Assembly (NCBI GenBank): GCA_017886765.1
Contig: JAGHJI010000028.1
Location: 1 to 32,688, forward strand
Direction of reading: 5' to 3'
DNA length: 32,688 bases
Source of the DNA: Eubacterium sp.
Lineage (GTDB): Bacteria; Bacillota; Clostridia; Oscillospirales; Acutalibacteraceae
The position numbers and the translations under genes are program-made. Within the stretch, counting starts at the first letter, position 1. Each line of letters starts with the position of its first letter. The notes under the pieces are model-generated. The model had not been told where the DNA came from. It saw only the letters and a list, made by a program, of their open reading frames with translations, and did no database searches. Shown piece after piece: positions 1 to 7,428 of the stretch.

Positions 1-363
1 GTCCATAGGTGAGCCGCCGCCGAACGCCACGATACCCTGACAGCCGTTTTTTACGTACATATCCTTACAATCCTCAATGTTGGGGATTGTAGGATTTGGC
101 TGTACTCCGTCAAAAACAACATACTCGATTCCCACTTCAGTAAGCTTTTCAAACAAGGGGTCAAGGAGATGCAGGTTCATCAATCCTTTATCGGTAACAA
201 CAAGTATCTTGCTGATACCCTTGCCCTTAATGAACTCGGGAAGCTTCAGTATGCTGCCGGCGCCCTCCAGGAGCTCAGGCTCGGACCAGTCCATAAAGCA
301 CATCGCAAGCTTAAAAACTTTTTGGTAAATACGATACCAGCATTTTTTAAGTGTCCAGAGCAT
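1..363 (-). CDS. Iron-containing alcohol dehydrogenase, N-terminal part (cut by window edge)
   Basis: The first 121 codons are present; the rest lies beyond base 1. The product belongs to the group III, iron-dependent NAD(P)-linked alcohol dehydrogenases, which interconvert alcohols and aldehydes or ketones. What is seen: a hydrophobic and basic N-terminal extension, the core start 'EGAGSILKLPEFI', a beta strand 'KILVVTDKGL', and the dinucleotide-binding motif GGGSPMD at the cut end. The metal-binding histidines would lie downstream, out of view. The ATG is fixed by an AAAGGAGG ribosome site about 6 bases upstream. It is divergent from the sialidase gene. The substrate cannot be inferred; butanol or propanediol dehydrogenase are both possible. 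Confidence 0.9.
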   Translation of the reverse strand, partial: MLWTLKKCWYRIYQKVFKLAMCFMDWSEPELLEGAGSILKLPEFIKGKGISKILVVTDKGLMNLHLLDPLFEKLTEVGIEYVVFDGVQPNPTIPNIEDCKDMYVKNGCQGIVAFGGGSPMD

Positions 364-395
364 TTTGTTCCTCCTTTTCAATATATTTCTTTTTT

Positions 396-424
396 ATTGT
401 ACCTTTTTGGCAGCTTTTTTTCAA
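396..424 (-). promoter_or_regulatory. Candidate sigma-A promoter of the alcohol dehydrogenase gene
   Basis: Read on the minus strand, TTGAAA (424-419), 17 bases, then TACAAT (401-396). The expected start site lies about 25 bases upstream of the ribosome-binding site. Match and spacing are good; no experimental support. Confidence 0.6.
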
Positions 425-443
425 GTGTTTTGGAAAAATAGCT

Positions 444-491
444 TTTAAAAAAGCAAAGTCTATGCTATTATGAATTTGTTATGAATATAAT
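444..491 (+). promoter_or_regulatory. Candidate promoter region of the sialidase gene
   Basis: Two overlapping possibilities exist. One is TTTAAA (444-449), 16 bases, TATTAT (466-471) with an extended TG at 463-464. The other is a consensus -10 TATAAT at 486-491 with no good -35. The sequence alone does not decide between them. Confidence 0.4.
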
Positions 492-524
492 GAACAGGAG
501 ATACATCCTGCGGGGGTTAAAATT

Positions 525-1868
525 ATGGAAAATGAAAAACTGATTTTCTGCGGCAATAATGAGCTGTTTCTTTCAAAGGATCTGATTGAGCAAAGTAACG
601 AATCAAACGGCGGCACCGCCTTTCGTATTCCCAGTTTGATCAAAGCCGGCGATACGCTCATCGCCGCCATTGACAAGCAGTCCTGCGGCGCGGACTGGGG
701 ATTCATTGAGCTTGCCATACGCACCAGCGAGGACGGCGGCGAGACCTGGTCGGATATAAGGACCATTGCCGCTCCACCTGCAAGGGAAACCAGGCTGACG
801 GATGACTGCTACGCCTCTGCTTTTTTTATTGACCCCTGCATGGCGATAGCGCCAAACGGCGACGTGATCATGCTTGTGGATTTCTATCCCGAGTGCAAGG
901 GACTGCACAATAAGCGTCTGCTTGATAAGAAAAAGATACCCTATTCCATGTACAAAAATAAAATGTATCCTGTTATTTATGACCGTGACGGGAAATTTTA
1001 TCTGGTCATTGAAAACGGCGTAGTGCTTGATAACCATTACAATGAAACAGAATACAGAGTAGCCGACTGGAAAGGCTCCCTCTACAAAGGCGACGAATAT
1101 GTGGGTAATATCTATCTTAACGGTAAGACAGGAAAAAATGAGGCGGACGCCGTAACCACCTTCGGCGCGCCGCTCAAGGCGCCCAAACGCAATTACGTTT
1201 TTATGCTCCGGAGCAGTGACAACGGAAAGACCTGGTCCGATCCGGTGGATATTACCGGCGATTTCCTTATAAAATCCGACGGTACCTTTATCGGTGTGGC
1301 GCCGGGCGTAGGTCTGACTACGCAGGACGGAAGGATCATTATGCCCCTTTACGTTGACCGCAAGGAAACCGTGTCCATATACAGCGTGGACAACGGCGAA
1401 ACCTGGCACAGAATGACGCAGCAGCCCTATTCCTGCAACATGGACGAATGGCAGGCAGTTCAGGCGCCGGACGGCACCGTACTCGGACTCGGACGTCAAA
1501 AACGATACGGAAAAACACCGCTTTCCATTTCTCATGACAGCGGCAAGCACTGGATAAAGGCAAAGCCCACCTCGCTCTACGCGCCCAAGTGTCAGAAAAG
1601 TGTAATCAACATAGGCAATTATGTTTTCTGCTCCCACGCGTCTGAAAAGAAAAGAGCCAACGGCGTAATCACCATTGGCAGATTTAATAAAGTCAAGGGA
1701 CAGACCGTAGGCATCAACTGGTACGCAGAGGTGGAGATCAACAAAGGCTTTTTCGCTTACTCCTGCTTAACGCAGATAGACGATGAATATATCGGCGTGC
1801 TGTATGAATCCCAGCCAAGCTCTTACATATGCTTTAAAAAATATAAGATAGCGGATCTGATTGATTAG
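525..1868 (+). CDS. Exo-alpha-sialidase (GH33 neuraminidase), apparently cytoplasmic
   Basis: A 447-residue six-bladed beta-propeller sialidase, expected to release terminal sialic acid from glycans. The FRIP motif at residues 33-36 carries the first arginine of the active-site triad. Four Asp-box repeats (S-x-D-x-G-x-x-W) end at about W75, W237, W294 and W343. A 'GVAPGVGL' loop near 257-264 and 'MDEWQAVQ' near 306-313 match family blocks around the catalytic glutamate. There is no signal peptide, membrane segment, sorting signal or carbohydrate-binding domain, so it should act inside the cell on imported oligosaccharides, or leave by another route. The ATG follows GGGGG by 7-8 bases. It is monocistronic, with its own terminator. 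No sialic-acid uptake or nan genes are in view. Confidence 0.88.
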   Translation: MENEKLIFCGNNELFLSKDLIEQSNESNGGTAFRIPSLIKAGDTLIAAIDKQSCGADWGFIELAIRTSEDGGETWSDIRTIAAPPARETRLTDDCYASAFFIDPCMAIAPNGDVIMLVDFYPECKGLHNKRLLDKKKIPYSMYKNKMYPVIYDRDGKFYLVIENGVVLDNHYNETEYRVADWKGSLYKGDEYVGNIYLNGKTGKNEADAVTTFGAPLKAPKRNYVFMLRSSDNGKTWSDPVDITGDFLIKSDGTFIGVAPGVGLTTQDGRIIMPLYVDRKETVSIYSVDNGETWHRMTQQPYSCNMDEWQAVQAPDGTVLGLGRQKRYGKTPLSISHDSGKHWIKAKPTSLYAPKCQKSVINIGNYVFCSHASEKKRANGVITIGRFNKVKGQTVGINWYAEVEINKGFFAYSCLTQIDDEYIGVLYESQPSSYICFKKYKIADLID

Positions 1869-1872
1869 AACC

Positions 1873-1908
1873 AAAACAAGAACAGGTGTTTCCTGTTCTT
1901 GTTTTTTT
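1873..1908 (+). terminator. Intrinsic terminator after the sialidase gene (probably bidirectional)
   Basis: A perfect 14-bp stem (1873-1886 with 1892-1905) with loop TGTTT runs into a seven-T tract. On the minus strand the same stem is followed by TTTT, so it may also stop the convergent HTH gene. Confidence 0.92.
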
Positions 1909-1946
1909 ACATTTTCAGCCGGCTTTGCTATTTCCGACAATCGTAT

Positions 1947-2552
1947 TTATCTTGTGACATGGTGTTTGCACATTCCTGTTTTTCCACACTTGGGGCAGGT
2001 CAATCTGCGTTTTGTAAACGTGTGATAGCCTTTTACATATTCGTCCATACTTGGGACAAAAAATTCCTTACAATATGAACATTCAAAATAACCGGCTTTA
2101 ATATCCAGCATGACGGCAGCCGCTATACCCGTTGCCGCCACGACAACTGAAAACACAATCAATATAATCCGTACGATTGCAGGCAAGTCAAAAAAGGACG
2201 CGATGACAATAAGGGCGCATACGGCAATAATGGTGATTACGCCGGTAATAATGGACAGCATTATTCTTTTCCTGTTTTCTTCATTTTCTTTCATCAGGTT
2301 TATCATGTTTTCTTCCGCTTTCATTGGATAATCCGTTGAGGAAACCTTTTCACCGGAAAGCAAATCGTTGACCGTAATATCTAATGCCGCGCACAATGGT
2401 AACATGAGAGAAACTTCGGGAAGTCCTTTTCCGCATTCCCATTTTGAAATGGTTTTGTCACTAATGGAGAGTACGTCGGCAAGCTGCCTTTGGGTAAGGT
2501 TCCTTGCTTTTCTTGACTCGGCTATGAATTTTCCGATTCGGATTTGATCCAT
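1947..2552 (-). CDS. XRE-family HTH regulator with two membrane segments and a C-terminal zinc ribbon
   Basis: A 201-residue protein in three parts. Residues 5-65 are a Cro/C1-type HTH (LTQRQLADVLSISDKTISKWE). Residues about 97-121 and 126-149 are two hydrophobic helices. The tail has a CxxC pair at C158/C161 and another at C186/C189, as in a zinc ribbon. The start at 2552 is chosen because an AAAGGAGG site lies about 9 bases upstream; the longer reading to 2606 lacks one. This architecture suggests a membrane-tethered regulator whose tail may sense metal or a partner, but no function is known from the sequence. It converges on the sialidase gene, and its upstream region holds a CGTAGA palindrome array. 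Confidence 0.82.
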   Translation of the reverse strand: MDQIRIGKFIAESRKARNLTQRQLADVLSISDKTISKWECGKGLPEVSLMLPLCAALDITVNDLLSGEKVSSTDYPMKAEENMINLMKENEENRKRIMLSIITGVITIIAVCALIVIASFFDLPAIVRIILIVFSVVVAATGIAAAVMLDIKAGYFECSYCKEFFVPSMDEYVKGYHTFTKRRLTCPKCGKTGMCKHHVTR

Positions 2553-2581
2553 TTGTTCCGACCTCCTTTTTTCTTTATTGT

Positions 2582-2680
2582 AGGTAATGAGTATCTTAAT
2601 AAACACTCACGGAACGTAGAGTTTCTTATATCTGCAAAATATCTACGCAGCGTAGACTTAAAAATTCTCTTACATTACCT
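2582..2680. promoter_or_regulatory. Palindrome array upstream of the HTH regulator (candidate operator)
   Basis: TCTACGC-A-GCGTAGA at 2642-2656 is a perfect 7-bp inverted repeat around one base. A further CGTAGA half-site lies at 2615-2620. The set is flanked by AGGTAATG (2582-2589) and its reverse complement CATTACCT (2673-2680). The region lies 30-130 bases upstream of the regulator start, where an autoregulatory operator would be expected. No convincing -35/-10 pair was found. Confidence 0.45.
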
Positions 2681-2683
2681 TAT

Positions 2684-2715
2684 TTGAAAAGGGACAGTCA
2701 ATGACTGTCCCTTTC
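2684..2715 (-). terminator. Terminator after rplQ (end of the ribosomal superoperon)
   Basis: Inverted repeat AAAGGGACAGTC...GACTGTCCCTTT (about 2688-2714) with a 3-5 base loop. On the minus strand it is followed by TTTTCAAAT. It lies about 27 bases past the rplQ stop. The T-run is short, but the stem is strong. Confidence 0.78.
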
Positions 2716-2741
2716 GTTATACATATTGATTTGGTATGATC

Positions 2742-3083
2742 TTAAACAAGCTCGATAATGCACATTTCGGCTGCGTCGCCGCGGCGCGGGCCTGTTTTGA
2801 CAATACGGCAATAACCGCCGTTTCTCTCATTATATTTTGGAGCAACCTCATCAAAAAGCTTCTTTGCCACGTCTTCCTTAGTTACATAAGAAAGAACCTG
2901 TCTTCTTGAATGGAGAGTATCGTTTTTGCCGAGAGTGATCATCTTCTCAGCCATTGCACGAACTTCCTTTGCTCTTGTAACGGTAGTTTCAATCTTGCCG
3001 TTTTCCAAAAGATAAGTAACCATACCTCTGAGCATAGCCTTTCTGTGATCAGTGGGGCGGCCCAGCTTTCTGCTACCTGGCAT
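2742..3083 (-). CDS. rplQ: Large-subunit ribosomal protein bL17
   Basis: 113 residues, about the usual length. The N-terminal '[17 protein letters not shown]' block, which contacts 23S rRNA, is intact, and the C-terminus carries '[19 protein letters not shown]'. bL17 sits near the exit-tunnel face of the 50S subunit and is essential for assembly. It is the last gene of the superoperon, 14 bases after rpoA, with a GGAGG site, and is followed by a hairpin terminator. In many Firmicutes the next genes are ECF transporter ATPases (ecfA); here an unrelated regulator and a sialidase follow, so synteny breaks at this point. Confidence 0.98.
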   Translation of the reverse strand: MPGSRKLGRPTDHRKAMLRGMVTYLLENGKIETTVTRAKEVRAMAEKMITLGKNDTLHSRRQVLSYVTKEDVAKKLFDEVAPKYNERNGGYCRIVKTGPRRGDAAEMCIIELV

Positions 3084-3097
3084 TGAAATTCCCTCCT

Positions 3098-4054
3098 TTA
3101 GTCCTCTTCCTTACTGAGTCCGAAACCGAGCGACGCAAGCTTGGCGACAACTTCGTCAAGGGACTTGCGGCCGAGGTTTCTGACTTTCATCATATCTTCT
3201 TCTGATTTACCGATCAAATCTTCTACGGTATTAATGCCTGCTCTCTTAAGACAGTTGAACGAACGTACGGAAAGATCAAGTTCCTCAATCGTCATCTCAA
3301 GGACTTTTTCTTTACTGTCATCGTCTTTTTCAACCATAATGTCCTGATTTCCGATTTCCTCAGAAAGATCAACAAAGAGCATAAGATGGTCATTGAGAAT
3401 CTTGGCAGCAAGCGAAGCCGCCTCGTCAGCCGGGATGGTACCGTCTGTCTCAATGTCGAGAATGAGCTTGTCAAGGTCGGTCTGCTGACCTACACGGGTG
3501 TTTTCAACAGTGTAGTTTACCTTAAGAACAGGTGTATAAATGGAGTCTATTGCTATTGTGCCTATCGGTAAATCCATAAGCTGTTTGTTACGGTCGCAGG
3601 GAACATAACCTCTGCCGTTATCCGCGGTAAGCTCCATAACTACATGTGCACCTTCATCAAGATAAGCGATATGAAGGTCCGGATTCAGAATCTCAACATC
3701 TGCATCGTGCTTGATATCCCCTGCGGTGATTTCACCGGCGCCGGAAACATCAATGTAAAGGGTCTTGGGATTCTCGTCATGGATTTTGAGAATGACGTTT
3801 TTAAGATTAAGAACGATCTCCGTCACGTCTTCCTTTACATGTGGGATAGTTGAAAATTCGTGTAAAACCCCATCAATCTTTACGGAAGTGATCGCATAAC
3901 CGGGAAGAGAAGAAAGAAGAACTCTTCTCATGCTGTTACCGAGCGTTGTGCCGAAACCTCTTTCAAGCGGCTCGACAATAAATCTGCCGGTACTGCGGCT
4001 TCCGATAGTAGACACGTCTACAATCTCGATTTTAGGCTTATCAATTTCGATCAT
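3098..4054 (-). CDS. rpoA: RNA polymerase subunit alpha
   Basis: 318 residues, full length. The N-terminal assembly domain (about 1-230) includes '[21 protein letters not shown]', used for dimerisation and for binding beta and beta-prime. An acidic linker (about 235-250) leads to the C-terminal domain (about 253-315), whose paired helix-hairpin motifs '[16 protein letters not shown]' and '[16 protein letters not shown]' bind UP-element DNA and activators. It lies between rpsD and rplQ as in the canonical alpha operon, 57 bases after rpsD, with an AGGAGG site. Placement here couples polymerase supply to ribosome synthesis. No anomalies were seen. Confidence 0.99.
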   Translation of the reverse strand: MIEIDKPKIEIVDVSTIGSRSTGRFIVEPLERGFGTTLGNSMRRVLLSSLPGYAITSVKIDGVLHEFSTIPHVKEDVTEIVLNLKNVILKIHDENPKTLYIDVSGAGEITAGDIKHDADVEILNPDLHIAYLDEGAHVVMELTADNGRGYVPCDRNKQLMDLPIGTIAIDSIYTPVLKVNYTVENTRVGQQTDLDKLILDIETDGTIPADEAASLAAKILNDHLMLFVDLSEEIGNQDIMVEKDDDSKEKVLEMTIEELDLSVRSFNCLKRAGINTVEDLIGKSEEDMMKVRNLGRKSLDEVVAKLASLGFGLSKEED

Positions 4055-4111
4055 TTAAAAGCCTCCTAAAATGTTGTATTTTGTTTTCACTAAATAACAG
4101 CGTCTAAGCTA

Positions 4112-4738
4112 TTACTTAGAGTAGAACTCAACGATCAAATGCTCTTCAACAGGTGTTGCTATTTCATCTCTCTCAGGGAGTTTAACAATCTTCGCTTCCA
4201 TTGCGTCCTTGTTAACATCAATCCACTGAGGAACAGGACGTGACGCGTTGGACTCAACAAGGGTCTTGAACTCATCAGTGCCTCTGCTCTTTTCTTTAAC
4301 GGCAACTACATCGCCTGCTTTAAGGAGATATGAAGGAATATCAACCTTAGAACCGTTTACTGTGAAATGAGCGTGATTTACAAGCTGGCGAGCCTGTGCT
4401 CTTGAGCTTGCAAAACCTGCTGTATAAACAACATTGTCCAAACGGCTTTCACAAATCTGGAGAAGGTTGGAACCTGTTACGCCAGCCTTGCGCTCAGCCA
4501 TAAGAAAATATTTGTGGAACTGTCCCTCGTTAATGCCGTAATAGCGGCGAGCGGACTGTTTTGCACGAAGCTGAAGACCATATTCAGAAGTCTTCTTTCT
4601 GTTCTGACCGTGCTGACCGGGCGCATAGGAACGACGGTCAATTGCACATTTGCTTGTATAGCATCTGTCACCCTTAAGGAAAAGCTTTTTGCCCTCACGG
4701 CGACAAAGCTTACAAGCAGGTCCTGTATATCTTGCCAT
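4112..4738 (-). CDS. rpsD: Small-subunit ribosomal protein uS4, zinc-binding form
   Basis: 208 residues. uS4 starts 30S assembly by binding the 5' domain of 16S rRNA. Cysteines C9, C12, C26 and C31 keep the zinc-binding pattern of the C+ form. The S4 RNA-binding domain (about 98-160) reads '[21 protein letters not shown]'. In Bacillus subtilis rpsD stands alone and is autoregulated; here it is inside the alpha operon between rpsK and rpoA. The 57-base spacer before rpoA and the 23-base spacer after rpsK show no strong hairpin. The start is supported by a GGAGG site. Confidence 0.98.
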   Translation of the reverse strand: MARYTGPACKLCRREGKKLFLKGDRCYTSKCAIDRRSYAPGQHGQNRKKTSEYGLQLRAKQSARRYYGINEGQFHKYFLMAERKAGVTGSNLLQICESRLDNVVYTAGFASSRAQARQLVNHAHFTVNGSKVDIPSYLLKAGDVVAVKEKSRGTDEFKTLVESNASRPVPQWIDVNKDAMEAKIVKLPERDEIATPVEEHLIVEFYSK

Positions 4739-4761
4739 ATCAAGTTACCTCCAAGTTTATA

Positions 4762-5157
4762 CTATACGCGACGTCTTTTTGGTGGACGGCAGCCATTGTG
4801 CGGAATAGGAGTAACATCTTTAATAAGACTTACATCCAGACCTGCTGTCTGAAGGGCTCTGATTGCCGATTCACGTCCTGAGCCCGGGCCCTTAACGTAA
4901 ACTTCAACAGTCTTCATTCCGCAGTCAATCGCTGTTTTAGCGGCTGCCTCAGCAGCTGTTGCCGCAGCGAAAGGAGTAGACTTTCTTGAACCACGGAATC
5001 CCATCTCACCGGCTGATGCCCATGAAACAGCGTTGCCGTTAATATCGGTAATTGTTACGATCGTATTGTTGAAGGTTGATTGAATATGGGCAGCACCACG
5101 CTCAATATTTTTCTTCTCACGGCGCTTGCGTGAGCCTGTGGTCTTTTTAGTAGCCAT
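4762..5157 (-). CDS. rpsK: Small-subunit ribosomal protein uS11
   Basis: 131 residues, the usual length. uS11 forms part of the 30S platform and the E-site mRNA path. The basic N-terminus is followed by '[18 protein letters not shown]' and '[19 protein letters not shown]', and the C-terminus ends in the conserved '[13 protein letters not shown]'. The gene follows rpsM by 19 bases and precedes rpsD by 23, with AGGAGG before the ATG. Nothing unusual. Confidence 0.98.
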   Translation of the reverse strand: MATKKTTGSRKRREKKNIERGAAHIQSTFNNTIVTITDINGNAVSWASAGEMGFRGSRKSTPFAAATAAEAAAKTAIDCGMKTVEVYVKGPGSGRESAIRALQTAGLDVSLIKDVTPIPHNGCRPPKRRRV

Positions 5158-5176
5158 ACTGTTTGTTTCCTCCTAC

Positions 5177-5545
5177 TTATTTCTTCTTATTTGCTATCGT
5201 CTTCTTCGGACCTTTGCGTGTACGGGCGTTGTTTTTGGAAGTCTGACCTCTTACCGGCAGACCCTTTCTGTGTCTCACGCCGCGATAGCAGCCAATTTCG
5301 ATAAGTCTTTTAATGTCAAAAGCCGTATCTCTGCGAAGGTCACCTTCTACAGTAAGATGATTGGTAATATAATCACTGAGCTTTTTAACATCGTCTTCTG
5401 TTAAATCTCTGCAACGGGTGTCCGGATTGATACCTGTTGCTTCAATAACTTTTTTAGAGGTAGTAAGACCGATACCGTAAATATAGGTAAGGCCGATTTC
5501 TACTCTCTTGTCATTAGGTAAGTCAACACCTGAAATACGTGCCAT
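5177..5545 (-). CDS. rpsM: Small-subunit ribosomal protein uS13
   Basis: 122 residues. uS13 sits in the 30S head and contacts the 50S subunit and P-site tRNA. The helix-two-turn-helix core '[18 protein letters not shown]' and the C-terminal '[19 protein letters not shown]' block are intact, with a lysine-rich tail. It is the fourth gene from the map end (map, infA, rpmJ, rpsM), 32 bases after rpmJ, with a GGAGG site. Confidence 0.98.
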   Translation of the reverse strand: MARISGVDLPNDKRVEIGLTYIYGIGLTTSKKVIEATGINPDTRCRDLTEDDVKKLSDYITNHLTVEGDLRRDTAFDIKRLIEIGCYRGVRHRKGLPVRGQTSKNNARTRKGPKKTIANKKK

Positions 5546-5577
5546 TTTACTGTTTACCTCCGATTGTTAGTTCAGGT

Positions 5578-5691
5578 TTAGCCCTGACGCTGTTTATGCT
5601 TTGGATTTTCACAGATAACCATTACTTTTCCGTTACGCTTAATAACTTTGCATTTTTCACAAATTTTCTTTACAGAAGGTCTGACTTTCAT
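5578..5691 (-). CDS. rpmJ: Large-subunit ribosomal protein bL36, zinc-binding form
   Basis: 37 residues: [14 protein letters not shown] at the start and a C-terminal zinc ribbon using C11, C14, C27 and H32. This is the C+ form; species with a zinc-free duplicate usually keep it elsewhere under Zur control. The ATG at 5691 is set by an AGGAGG site 8-9 bases upstream and by the family length. A longer in-frame reading overlaps infA and is spurious. It lies between infA (22 bases) and rpsM (32 bases), as in most Firmicutes. Confidence 0.97.
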   Translation of the reverse strand: MKVRPSVKKICEKCKVIKRNGKVMVICENPKHKQRQG

Positions 5692-5713
5692 TTTGAATAT
5701 CCTCCTAAATAAT

Positions 5714-5932
5714 TTACTTGGAACGCCATATAATACGACCTTTGGTAAGGTCATACGGTGACATTTCAATCGTTACCCTGTCTCCCGGAAGAATACGGAT
5801 ATTGTTCATCCTCAGCCTTCCGCTGATGTGGGCAGTAATCATGTGGCCATTCTGAAGCGTTACCTTAAAGGTTGTGTTAGGTAAAACCTCAACAACGGTA
5901 CCTTCAACTTCTATCATATCTGACTTAGACAT
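5714..5932 (-). CDS. infA: Translation initiation factor IF-1
   Basis: 72 residues forming one S1-type OB fold. IF-1 occupies the 30S A site during initiation and helps IF-2 and IF-3. Seen blocks are '[19 protein letters not shown]', '[19 protein letters not shown]' and '[18 protein letters not shown]'. The 95-base spacer after map holds short hairpins and no gene; many Firmicutes have a KOW-domain protein gene there. The GAGGT ribosome site is weaker than those of its neighbours. Confidence 0.98.
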   Translation of the reverse strand: MSKSDMIEVEGTVVEVLPNTTFKVTLQNGHMITAHISGRLRMNNIRILPGDRVTIEMSPYDLTKGRIIWRSK

Positions 5933-5982
5933 CTTATACCTCGCTAAAATAATTCACTACGATTGATGTTTCTATTAAATTA

Positions 5983-6011
5983 ACTGGAATCACATTCCGG
6001 CGTAATCGCCA
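5983..6011 (-). other. Tandem hairpins in the map-infA spacer
   Basis: GGAAT/ATTCC (5985-5989 with 5993-5997) lies next to GGCG/CGCC (5998-6001 with 6006-6009). An alternative outer pairing CTGG/CCAG (5983-5986 with 6008-6011) competes with both. There is no T-run, so it is not a terminator. Its role is unknown. Confidence 0.35.
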
Positions 6012-6027
6012 GCAATTGACTTTAACT

Positions 6028-6777
6028 TCAGACTTTTGTCAGAATTACCGGACCATTTGATGTAACGGCAATCGTATGTTCAAAATGAGCAGATAGCTTG
6101 CCGTCCGCTGTCTTTACTGTCCAGCCGTCTGAAAGTTGTTTAACCTTATAGGTTCCCAGATTTATCATTGGTTCAATTGCCAATGTCATTCCGGGTAACA
6201 GTCTGATACCACGACCTGCGTGACCGAAGTTTGGTACGCTTGGCTCTTCATGAAGTTTCGTTCCGACGCCGTGGCCTACATAATCTCTCACAACGCCGTA
6301 TCCGCGTTCCTCGCAATAGGTCTGCACCGCATTGGAAATATCGCCGATCCTGTTGCCTGGAACAGCCTGTTCAATGCCTTTATAAAGGCTCTCACGGGTC
6401 GTATCCATCAGCCGCTTTGCCTCGGGAGAGCAAGTCCCTGCAGCAAAAGTAGCAGCATTATCGCCGTTATAACCGTTTTTTGCGGCTCCCAGATCTATAC
6501 TGACAATGTCACCCTCATGGATGATACGGTCAGCGCTGGGGATACCGTGGATCACTTCATCATTTATAGATATACATGCGGTAGCAGGAAATCCCCCGTA
6601 GTTAAGAAAATTGGGAGTGGCTCCGTGTTTTTTTATAAACCTGTAGGCAACCTCGTCAATCTCCTTGGTGGAAACGCCCGGCCTTACAGCCTCGCCTGCT
6701 ACCATTAATGCTTCAGCAGATATCTGACAAACTTCCTTCATAAGTTCCAGCTCGCGGCTGCTTTTAAGCACTATCAT
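6028..6777 (-). CDS. map: Methionine aminopeptidase, type I
   Basis: 249 residues. It removes the initiator methionine from nascent proteins when residue two is small. The pita-bread fold carries the metal ligands in 'SIDLGAAKNGYNGDNAATF' (two aspartates), the histidine of 'DYVGHGVGTKLHEEP', and glutamates in 'LAIEPMIN' and 'FEHTIAV'. There is no N-terminal zinc finger or SH3-binding extension. The start at 6777 is one base from the adk stop, with GGAGG inside the adk end, so translation is probably coupled. A longer reading to 6822 would run into adk and is rejected. Confidence 0.97.
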   Translation of the reverse strand: MIVLKSSRELELMKEVCQISAEALMVAGEAVRPGVSTKEIDEVAYRFIKKHGATPNFLNYGGFPATACISINDEVIHGIPSADRIIHEGDIVSIDLGAAKNGYNGDNAATFAAGTCSPEAKRLMDTTRESLYKGIEQAVPGNRIGDISNAVQTYCEERGYGVVRDYVGHGVGTKLHEEPSVPNFGHAGRGIRLLPGMTLAIEPMINLGTYKVKQLSDGWTVKTADGKLSAHFEHTIAVTSNGPVILTKV

Positions 6778-6778
6778 G

Positions 6779-7411
6779 TTAATCCTCCAATGCTGCGAAA
6801 ACAAGCGCGGTTGTATCCGCAACCTCTTCCTGCCCCTGAACTACCACGAGTTTTCCGAGCTTCTTATAAAAATCTTTCAGCGGCTCAGTCATTTCGTGAT
6901 ATTCGGCAAGCCTTGCCTGCACGGTTTCGGGAGCATCGTCTTTTCGCTGAATAAGCTCGCCGCCGCAGGAATCGCAAACACCGTCAACCTTTGGTTTTTT
7001 ATATTCCAGGTGATAGGAATTCGCGCATTTCGCACAAACACGGCGACCGCTCATTCTTTTTGTTATGGCTTCGTCTGAAACCTCAATATCTACAACTTTA
7101 TCAATCTCGATTCCCGCGTCCTCGAGCGCCTGCGCCTGAGGAATCGTTCTTGGGAAACCATCGAGAATGAAACCGTTTTTACAGTCGTCCTGCTTAAGTC
7201 TGTCCTTGATTATACCGATTACAACCTCATCAGGAACAAGCTGACCGGCGTCCATAAACGTCTTTGCCTTCATTCCCATCTCCGTACCGTCCTTTACGGC
7301 CGCACGAAGAATATTACCTGTTGAGATTGCCGGGATACCGTATTTGTCAACAATCTTTTCCGCTTGTGTGCCTTTGCCGGCACCAGGAGCGCCGAGAAGA
7401 ATAAGTTTCAT
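6779..7411 (-). CDS. adk: Adenylate kinase, zinc-lid (Gram-positive) type
   Basis: 210 residues. It catalyses ATP + AMP to 2 ADP and sets the adenylate energy charge. The P-loop is GAPGAGKGT (7-15); 'DGFPRT' (84-89) belongs to the core. The long LID is present (about 122-160) and carries four zinc-binding cysteines C126, C129, C146 and C149, typical of Gram-positive enzymes. The gene follows secY by 17 bases and is coupled to map by a one-base gap, an order shared with Bacillus. Confidence 0.98.
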   Translation of the reverse strand: MKLILLGAPGAGKGTQAEKIVDKYGIPAISTGNILRAAVKDGTEMGMKAKTFMDAGQLVPDEVVIGIIKDRLKQDDCKNGFILDGFPRTIPQAQALEDAGIEIDKVVDIEVSDEAITKRMSGRRVCAKCANSYHLEYKKPKVDGVCDSCGGELIQRKDDAPETVQARLAEYHEMTEPLKDFYKKLGKLVVVQGQEEVADTTALVFAALED

Positions 7412-7428
7412 AATACCACTCCTAAAAA

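Noticed and set aside
603-1637. A 344-codon open frame antisense to the sialidase gene.
   Set aside because: It mirrors a strongly supported GH33 gene. The translation shows no family motif.
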